Origin: Amoebophrya sp. AT5.2
Taxonomy: Eukaryota > Sar > Dinophyceae > Syndiniales > Amoebophryaceae
Reading direction: 5' to 3'
Assembly (NCBI GenBank): GCA_005223375.1
Contig: RXOD01006179.1
Location: 1 to 11,029 of the forward strand
DNA: 11,029 nt
Within the stretch, counting starts at the first letter, position 1; each line of letters starts with the position of its first letter. This document shows positions 5,855 to 11,029 of this stretch, in pieces. The notes below the pieces were generated by a model. The model did not search any database. It was not told the origin of the DNA and worked only from the letters and a program-made list of their open reading frames with translations. The position numbers and the translations under genes are program-made.

Positions 5855-7876
5855 ATGCCTTCTCTCGTCTCCAATTCTCGGAGTGCCGAGCCCGCTTCCC
5901 AGTGCGATGCGGCAGAAGTGGTCGCCAGCCCCCATTGCCATGCCCACTCGTCCTCGCGCAGCTTTTCGGGTGGCAAGGCCGGAGCCGCAACCGACCTTTG
6001 CCTGGAGGAGGGCGTCTACTTTCTGACACTGTACGTCGATGGCGTCGACTTTGTGCACGACGCAGAAACGACTTCTGGTTGTGCAGGCGACGGGCTTCTG
6101 ACGAGCACGAGCGATTTCTACCAACTCGAGTGGCGGTTGCCCGCAGCCCGTGGGTCTGAGGGTTCTTCTGATGCCGATACCGTGGGCAAGTCGGCTCCCT
6201 TCTGTCCGCAGCGCGGCGGCGGGCTTTCGTCGATCCACTTTTTGGCGACGGCCGATCTGGAGCGGGACGTGGAACTCACGCTGGTGAAAGTTGAGGGTCC
6301 ACCTCTGCGTAGACCGGCTGCGAGTCGGATGAGACTGAGCGACCTGCTGCGAGGGGTCGGCGCAGATGATGAGGATAACGACTCGTCGCGGTCGCTGAGC
6401 GACGCGCTGTCGCGATTGGAGAAGGATCTGAACGCAAGTATGGAGCGGTACCGAGGCGACCACAATTTCGCGGCTTTTGGGCGGGAAGCTGGTGCAGAAG
6501 CAGCAGTTGTAAATTTGGTCACACCTCCTCCTGCCGCTGGGTCTGCCCGTGGTCGTGCCGGCAACGCTCCAAAATCCTTGTGCGCGGCGGTCACGAAGGA
6601 AGACGAGAGCGCGGCCGGGAGTTCTTTTCACGAGAAACAGAAAGACGACAAACCATCCTGTAGTCAAGATGACATCACCTCGCTACTCGATGGCAGGCTC
6701 CGGAGCTCGTATGTGACGCTGCAGCAGGAAGGCGCGGCGAACCAGGCGACTGAGGTGGCTGAAGTGGCTATTTTCTGTGCGGGACAGGCGCGGTGGCGCC
6801 GCGTCGATTCCGGCGACGTAGTATTTTCGGGGGCCGCGAAGTTCCTCTTTCCGCAGTTCGACTCGCAGGCCCAGACCGTAATGGAGTACTTGATGCCGTC
6901 TGCCACGACCCCGTCCCCTGCTCAGAGGAACGCCGCAGTGCCCGACGCTGCTTCTACAACACCCCCCGGGCATAAGAACCAAAATCGGCGACCGCAGACC
7001 AGCAAGCTGCGAAGTGGTAGTAGCTCCGACCAGCACCTCCACGACAGGGACAGCCAGCACCACGAGTATAATCACGACGCCGAGGGTTCCGCCCTCCTGG
7101 ACGGGCTGGGGTCGTTCGAGGAGGGCCAGTGCCCGTCGTTCATCCACACGGGCGGGAAAAACCTGCACCTCTTTACGGAGGACATGCTCGGGTTCGAGCG
7201 GCAGGGCCAGGCGCCGGATTTTGGGACGCCGATCGCGTACGCAGCATCACCGGCCTTCGCGGACCGCAGCCTGCTGGACACGCTGCCGGTGCCGAGGCTG
7301 CTGCAGCAGTCACTGCACCACTCGCCAGATCCAAAGGGGCCGCCGCCCACGAAAATGTTGACACGCTTAGGTCAAGACGACCCCGCAGCTCCGGTGGGAG
7401 GGGGGAAGGAATTCAGGTCCGAAGAAAGTCGGCAGATGAAGGAGCGGCTCCCTGGGGGTGGCGCCACTGACAGGAGCGGGGACGAGGAGAAACGCCGCGT
7501 CGATTCGAGTCCTGCGACCGGTGGAATAAAAGGAGCAACGGGAAGATCGTTGGAGGGGAGCACATCGATGAGCACAGCCCGCGAGCAAATCGAGCACGTG
7601 CTGGATTTGCTGGCGGCCGCAGCTGAAAAGGTGTCGTCCTCGGAGGGAGACTTCGCGAAGCACGGCAGGCAACTGATGCGACTGCAGCAGGAGTACACAA
7701 GCCTACTGCGGCGCAGCACCAACGCCCGCCTGGGGGCAGGCGGTCCTCGTACGCCTCGCCAGAACGATGTGATTAGTTCTTCGTCCTTGTCTGGTATGCG
7801 CACTGCCGTATGGTTATATCCGCGCCCGTACCTCGAACCCGACGCCGGGAGACAACCGCGCCGGGTGTATTGTTGA
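5855..7876 (+). CDS. Large protein of unknown family
   Basis: One open frame gives 673 residues from the first ATG in this frame (5855) to the TGA at 7874-7876; the frame is open upstream to a TAG near 5774 without another ATG. Residues from about 50 to 150 contain strand-like segments (EEGVYFLTLYVDGVDFVHD, then FYQLEWRLP, then a stretch ending in VELTLVKVEGP) that suggest a small beta-rich domain, perhaps C2-like; this is inference. The middle is Ser/Pro/His-rich and disordered, interrupted by ordered patches such as FCAGQARWRRVDSGDVVF and FIHTGGKNLHLFTEDMLGF. Near the C-terminus a helical, coiled-coil-like segment (AREQIEHVLDLLAAAAEK onward) covers about 70 residues. There is no signal peptide or membrane segment. 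A GTATGC donor-like site at 7794 could start an intron, in which case the last 28 residues would not be coding. The N-terminus may lie in an upstream exon (see 5635-5744). Function not assigned. Confidence 0.7.
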   Translation: MPSLVSNSRSAEPASQCDAAEVVASPHCHAHSSSRSFSGGKAGAATDLCLEEGVYFLTLYVDGVDFVHDAETTSGCAGDGLLTSTSDFYQLEWRLPAARGSEGSSDADTVGKSAPFCPQRGGGLSSIHFLATADLERDVELTLVKVEGPPLRRPAASRMRLSDLLRGVGADDEDNDSSRSLSDALSRLEKDLNASMERYRGDHNFAAFGREAGAEAAVVNLVTPPPAAGSARGRAGNAPKSLCAAVTKEDESAAGSSFHEKQKDDKPSCSQDDITSLLDGRLRSSYVTLQQEGAANQATEVAEVAIFCAGQARWRRVDSGDVVFSGAAKFLFPQFDSQAQTVMEYLMPSATTPSPAQRNAAVPDAASTTPPGHKNQNRRPQTSKLRSGSSSDQHLHDRDSQHHEYNHDAEGSALLDGLGSFEEGQCPSFIHTGGKNLHLFTEDMLGFERQGQAPDFGTPIAYAASPAFADRSLLDTLPVPRLLQQSLHHSPDPKGPPPTKMLTRLGQDDPAAPVGGGKEFRSEESRQMKERLPGGGATDRSGDEEKRRVDSSPATGGIKGATGRSLEGSTSMSTAREQIEHVLDLLAAAAEKVSSSEGDFAKHGRQLMRLQQEYTSLLRRSTNARLGAGGPRTPRQNDVISSSSLSGMRTAVWLYPRPYLEPDAGRQPRRVYC

Positions 7877-8134
7877 TTCCGTTCGTTATCGTTTGAGAAA
7901 GAATTCTTCTTCGAGAACGAGCGAGAGCCAGAATTATATCAGTGACGAACAAGTAGGGAGAGCGAGCAGGGGCGAGAGCGATAATCGTAAACTCGAGGAG
8001 CGGCCGAGCAGAGCTGCATGTCGCAGTAGACCACATCAAGGATGTTTTAAAGGAGCAGGCGTTGTATCGAAACCATTCGTCAAACGTGTAGCGAGGTTGC
8101 GGCAGAAGCATAGAGTTTTGAGGGACGAAGAAAG

Positions 8135-9430
8135 ATGGCAGAGGTTGCCAAAGATAGTTTCGCCATCTCTTCTGTGGCGAAGCAGCATGAGGGGCTCCGA
8201 GGCTCCGCGCCAAAGTGGGGCTTCGGCTCCTCCGTTCGAGAACAGGCGCAAAAGGTAATACTTAAATTGGATGCGTATCTATACAATGTCGGACTCTGAC
8301 GGCAAACTATCGGATGCAGGCGCACCTGGAGGTCCAAAAGTCAAAAAAAAAAAAAATGATCATGGAACCAGGTGTACATCAGCAAGTCTCACTCCGTCGA
8401 CGTGCTGGGAATAGACTCTCCCGGCCCGGTGTATGGGCTTTCCGGTGCGACCCCCGGTCCCAAGTTCGGTTTCGGTACCAACAAAAGGGCGGGGCTCGAA
8501 AACCCGAATTCGTACCCACCAACCAGCAATGATTTGCTCCACATAGAACAGCCGCTGCCGGACAAATACAAGCACAAGCGGGCGGGAAACGCGAAAATAG
8601 GAACCAGCCTGAGGACAGCGCAGGTACTTTCTTAGCTTAAATTCTTCACAACTTCTACGGAGGGGTAACTACTCGGGACGTTTTCAGAGTCGAATCACTG
8701 TGTGGACAACGAACTACCCTGTGGGAAGATTGAAATTCGGAAAAACTCAGCAGGAGGGAGAAGCGAAACAATACTGATCTCGATCGGACAGGTGAATGCC
8801 CCTGGGCTGGATGGGTACGCGCCGGGGATGTTGTCCCCCGGGCCCGCGCAATACACGGCGAACTTCGGGTCGGCGAACCGCATGCCCCCCGCCTTTACGA
8901 TGGCGAGCAAGACGAAGACGGGTGCGTCCAAGTACGACGTGCGGCCCGGCCCGCAGGCCTACTCTCTCCCCGCCGGGCTGGGGGCGCAGCCGAACGCGCG
9001 GAAACCCTCGCTGCCAAGGTACTCCTTCGGAAAAGCCCCGCGGTTCAAGAACAAGATCGAAGCCGTCAGCCTAGCAGAGCCCGGCGGCGACCACGACGGA
9101 ACGCTGCGGCTCAAGTTTCAGAGGTGAGACGATATAGTTCGTCTTCGTTAAATGAACTGGAGTTTTTTCGTGCGAGTTGGGACCTGTCGGATTTGTCCGC
9201 CCGAATTTCCGAATTTGGACCATTTTTTGCTTGTAACAACGGCCAAAAAAAAAATCAGGAACGCGGAGCGCGCCGCAACGTGGAAGCTGGGATCGTCGAC
9301 GCGGCAGCAACAGGGACGGCTCGCACAAGCACTGTGTCCTGAGGACAGGGTCGCGCCGAAGGAGCATCCAGCCGTAACCAATCCGTCGCTGCCGCCGCGA
9401 AGAGACATTCTTCGCTACACGGAAATTTAG
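8135..9430 (+). CDS. Sperm-tail PG-rich (SHIPPO/STPGR) repeat protein, five exons
   Basis: Model: 8135-8254, 8372-8623, 8688 to about 8774 (or only to 8720), 8792-9123, 9259-9430; about 300-320 residues, ending at TAG. PG-rich repeats include IDSPGPVY (residues 54-61), ATPGPKFGFG (66-75), SPGPAQY (bases 8834-8854) and RPGPQAY (8942-8962). Between them recur FG elements: WGFGSSVRE, FGFGTNKR, LKFGKTQQ and YSFGKAPR. Known: STPGR/ODF3-type proteins decorate microtubules of cilia and sperm tails, and related proteins occur in protist flagella and cortical cytoskeleton. Inference: a microtubule-associated protein. Exon 1 is short and begins at an ATG that opens straight into family-like sequence. 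The junctions at 8254/8372, 8623/8688 and 9123/9259 keep frame with GT-AG sites. The exon 3 to exon 4 junction is unresolved (one frame step). No pyrimidine tract precedes the ATG. Confidence 0.8.
8255..8371 (+). other. Intron 1 of the STPGR gene
   Basis: GTAATA donor, GGAACCAG acceptor, 117 bases, phase 0. It contains an in-frame TGA and a run of 14 A at 8343-8356, likely a length-variable homopolymer. The acceptor lacks a pyrimidine tract, but the join EQAQK-VYISKSHS suits the family. Confidence 0.65.
8624..8687 (+). other. Intron 2 of the STPGR gene
   Basis: GTACTT donor and GACGTTTTCAG acceptor, 64 bases, phase 0. An in-frame TAG follows the donor within 10 bases. The join leads to SRITVWTTNYPVGRLKFGK in frame 3. 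Confidence 0.65.
9124..9258 (+). other. Intron 4 of the STPGR gene
   Basis: CAGAG|GTGAGA is a near-consensus donor; the acceptor is AAATCAG after a run of A. 135 bases, phase 2: the split AGG codon is restored, and the last exon reads NAERAATWKLGSSTRQQQGR to the TAG at 9428-9430. Confidence 0.7.
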
Positions 9431-10526
9431 ATGTGATTTTGTCTTTCCTCGAAAATTCTGGTGATCACGACAGCTTCGATTCTCCATATTTCTAGCTACT
9501 GAGGATGAGGACAGCGTGGTGGCTTCGGTGAGACCGATCCCGCGGGTCGTTTGCAGTCACGCGAAATAGCGTCAGCGTCCGCATTCCCGATTCCCATTCT
9601 TGATTGCGAGTTGGATTTGATTCCAGTAATACTACGAAGCTCAGCTGCACGGACTAGCTTGTAAAACTTCAAAATGAACAAGAACGTACTTTCATAGCTG
9701 TGTGGACGTGGAGCAAACAAAATGAACCTCGTGCAAGACATCAGAATTGTCTGGTGGAGAATCGACTGTACCCTCGGACGGCCGTCTCAAACTTTTGTAC
9801 CTTCTCTTGTAAACGCAAACGTGCTGCAATTGTTTCAATTTGTTAAAAGGAACAATGGTTGGAAGCTCCGCCGAAGGTGGCAGGGGGTGCCTGCCGTTTT
9901 CGGGCCTATGTCTGGTACGGGTAGCTGTGCGTCATTTTGTGCGCAGTGGTGCGCGCTTTGGCTGACGACATTTTTTTTGCGGAACGGAAAAAGCTATCGA
10001 GCAAATTTAATTCTGTGTTTTCCGTTGTGAAGCAAAAGGGCGGTGCTGGTTTTTTTGAATGGGGCGCACAAGTAAGGTCGTTCTTCTTTGTTCTGATTTG
10101 GTCGGGGTGGATTTTGATCGTTGATCCCCAGCTCACACAGAACTCTCGGGGTGATATTGACCGTTCACACAGGGAAGGACATGGCAGGAGTTTTGTCCCC
10201 CGTTGATCCTGTAGTCTTCCTTCCGTGCTTTTGACGAAATCAAATGTCACGTACTAAGGCCGCGCTGTCTAGGTCTCGTGCCAAAGCCGTAACACTAACA
10301 GCTAGTGCTCTTGCTCTTCGAGTTCGAGCGCAAAAGTTACGAGCTTTACTACCGACTTTAGTGGACACGCCTGGATAGACATAGAGAAACATTCATCGGG
10401 CGAAGAAATGTAAAGCTCACCGATTGTCTTTGTATAATGGTTCACCTTCACACATTGATTCTCCAGCCATGATTAAATCAAAATTAAGCAATAGCATCGG
10501 AACAAACAAAAACACGCTTCTTTGCG
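9431..10526. other. AT-richer intergenic stretch, no gene seen
   Basis: About 1.1 kb with frequent stops in all frames and a lower GC content than the genes. The longest open frame (9722-10030) is Trp/Phe/Leu-rich, has no repeat or known motif, and shows AT-rich codons unlike its neighbours, so I do not call it. No tRNA, rRNA or spliced-leader gene was recognised. The next gene's promoter presumably lies here, but no motif stands out. Confidence 0.5.
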
Positions 10527-10555
10527 ATCTTTCTTACTTCGCTTTCTGAAGCCAG
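10527..10555 (+). promoter_or_regulatory. 3' splice acceptor (cis or spliced-leader) before the last gene
   Basis: A pyrimidine-rich run (GATCTTTCTTACTTCGCTTT) leads to GCCAG at 10555, 15 bases upstream of the ATG at 10571, with no other ATG between. It ends in the same GCCAG|G as the tract before the NPY-repeat gene. Confidence 0.45.
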
Positions 10556-10570
10556 GATCGATTGGTCGGC

Positions 10571-11029
10571 ATGAACGCGGCGCATTCCGCGGGTTCTACG
10601 CCCGCCGGCGAGGGCGGCCATAGCAGCGTGGGTCCTTATCGCGACCCGCTGGCCATTACGCAGTCGGAGGCCACCGAGGAGAATTCTATCAGTCGGTCGC
10701 ACTCGCCGGCCTCCGACCATGCCGGGTTTTTGGACCTGGAGGGCGACCGCGACGGCAATAGCAGGGGGGCTAGCTGCGGTAACTACGGCTCGTTGCCGTC
10801 GCCAGTGGGAACGCATCATCATCATCAGGGCGGACAGAACCTGCCGGGCGGCGCGTCTCCGACACAAACTCAACATCCGCAGCGGTCGCACCACTCGGGG
10901 AGCTTCAACCCGGTGAGCAGCGTGACGTCTTCCATCTCCTTGTTGGCACCGCCCGACCACTGGACGAGCCGACATCAGGGGCGCGGAAGGACCGCGGCGG
11001 AAGGCGGCGGAGCGAACAGCCACTCGCGG
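10571..11029 (+). CDS. Ser/Gly/His-rich protein, N-terminal part (runs off the window)
   Basis: Starting at ATG 10571, 153 codons stay open to the window edge with no stop. GC at third positions is high, as in the other genes of the window. The visible part is hydrophilic and disordered: Gly/Ser/Ala-rich, with short acidic patches (QSEATEENS, FLDLEGDRDG), a run of four His at about residues 81-84, and Gln/Pro/His-rich sequence after it. No domain, signal peptide or membrane segment is visible. The start is supported by the acceptor-like tract 15 bases upstream. It is probably the disordered N-terminal region of a larger regulatory protein; the family cannot be told from this part. Confidence 0.7.
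   Translation, partial: MNAAHSAGSTPAGEGGHSSVGPYRDPLAITQSEATEENSISRSHSPASDHAGFLDLEGDRDGNSRGASCGNYGSLPSPVGTHHHHQGGQNLPGGASPTQTQHPQRSHHSGSFNPVSSVTSSISLLAPPDHWTSRHQGRGRTAAEGGGANSHSR

Noticed and set aside
5630..6667. 345-codon open frame on the minus strand
   Set aside because: It overlaps the start of the large + strand gene; its Arg/Cys-rich, motif-free composition is typical of an antisense shadow.
7773..8258. Frame 3 open for 486 bases between the large gene and the STPGR gene
   Set aside because: It has no ATG start and a low-information Arg/Ser-rich reading; its 3' half overlaps exon 1 of the STPGR gene in another frame that is better supported.
2690..8589. 14-base match AAGCGGGCGGGAAA at 2690 and 8576
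   Set aside because: Too short, one copy intergenic and one coding, with no extended similarity; chance in GC-rich DNA.
9722..10030. 102-codon + strand frame with an ATG
   Set aside because: AT-rich codons, Trp/Phe/Cys-rich reading, no motif, in a stretch otherwise without genes; likely chance.
1..11029. Search for a spliced-leader gene, tRNA, rRNA, transposon ends or CRISPR array
   Set aside because: None found by eye: no dinoflagellate-type leader sequence, no transposase or reverse transcriptase motif, no regularly spaced repeats.

Overview
The window is nuclear DNA of a eukaryote, most likely a flagellated protist. The reasons are spliceosomal GT-AG introns inside recognisable protein families, GC-rich coding sequence, long Ser/Ala/Pro-rich disordered stretches, a calmodulin-binding IQ motif protein and a sperm-tail PG-rich (SHIPPO/STPGR) protein. 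All six genes I can support lie on the + strand. Three of them have a pyrimidine tract ending in AG just upstream of the ATG. One-way gene arrays with such acceptors fit an alveolate, possibly of dinoflagellate or syndinian type, where spliced-leader trans-splicing occurs. That placement is inference: no spliced-leader gene or marker gene is present.

Layout: (1) 45-818, the 3' part of a RING-H2 finger protein gene. It is followed to about 1165 by coding-like fragments in shifting frames, and by a possible small exon pair at 1411-1678. (2) 1759-2670, an intronless gene for a protein with about a dozen NPY/SPY repeats and a basic helical C-terminus. (3) 3010 to about 5319, a multi-exon IQ-motif protein with introns at 3544-3687, 3859-4009 and 4312-4592, plus a possible 42-base intron at 4171-4212. 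(4) 5855-7876, a large single-exon protein of unknown family. (5) 8135-9430, a five-exon STPGR protein. (6) 10571 to the window edge, the start of a Ser/Gly/His-rich protein that runs off the end. The stretch 9431-10570 is AT-richer and shows no convincing gene.

The most striking observation is the intron at 4312-4592. It is bounded by two 29-base copies of the same exonic segment, 27 of 29 identical, each carrying AGGT. The two differences are synonymous. Splicing between the two AG|GT sites restores one copy and puts the downstream frame in register. This is the expected footprint of intron birth by tandem duplication of an AGGT-containing exon segment.

At least two genes (IQ motif, STPGR) belong to families often linked to cilia, flagella or the cytoskeleton. 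I see no operon-like functional unit and no mobile element, CRISPR array, tRNA or rRNA. Several places (about 780-1080, 5500, 5700 and 8775) show coding-like sequence that changes frame by one base. Unrecognised tiny introns, decayed exons or assembly indels could each explain this.
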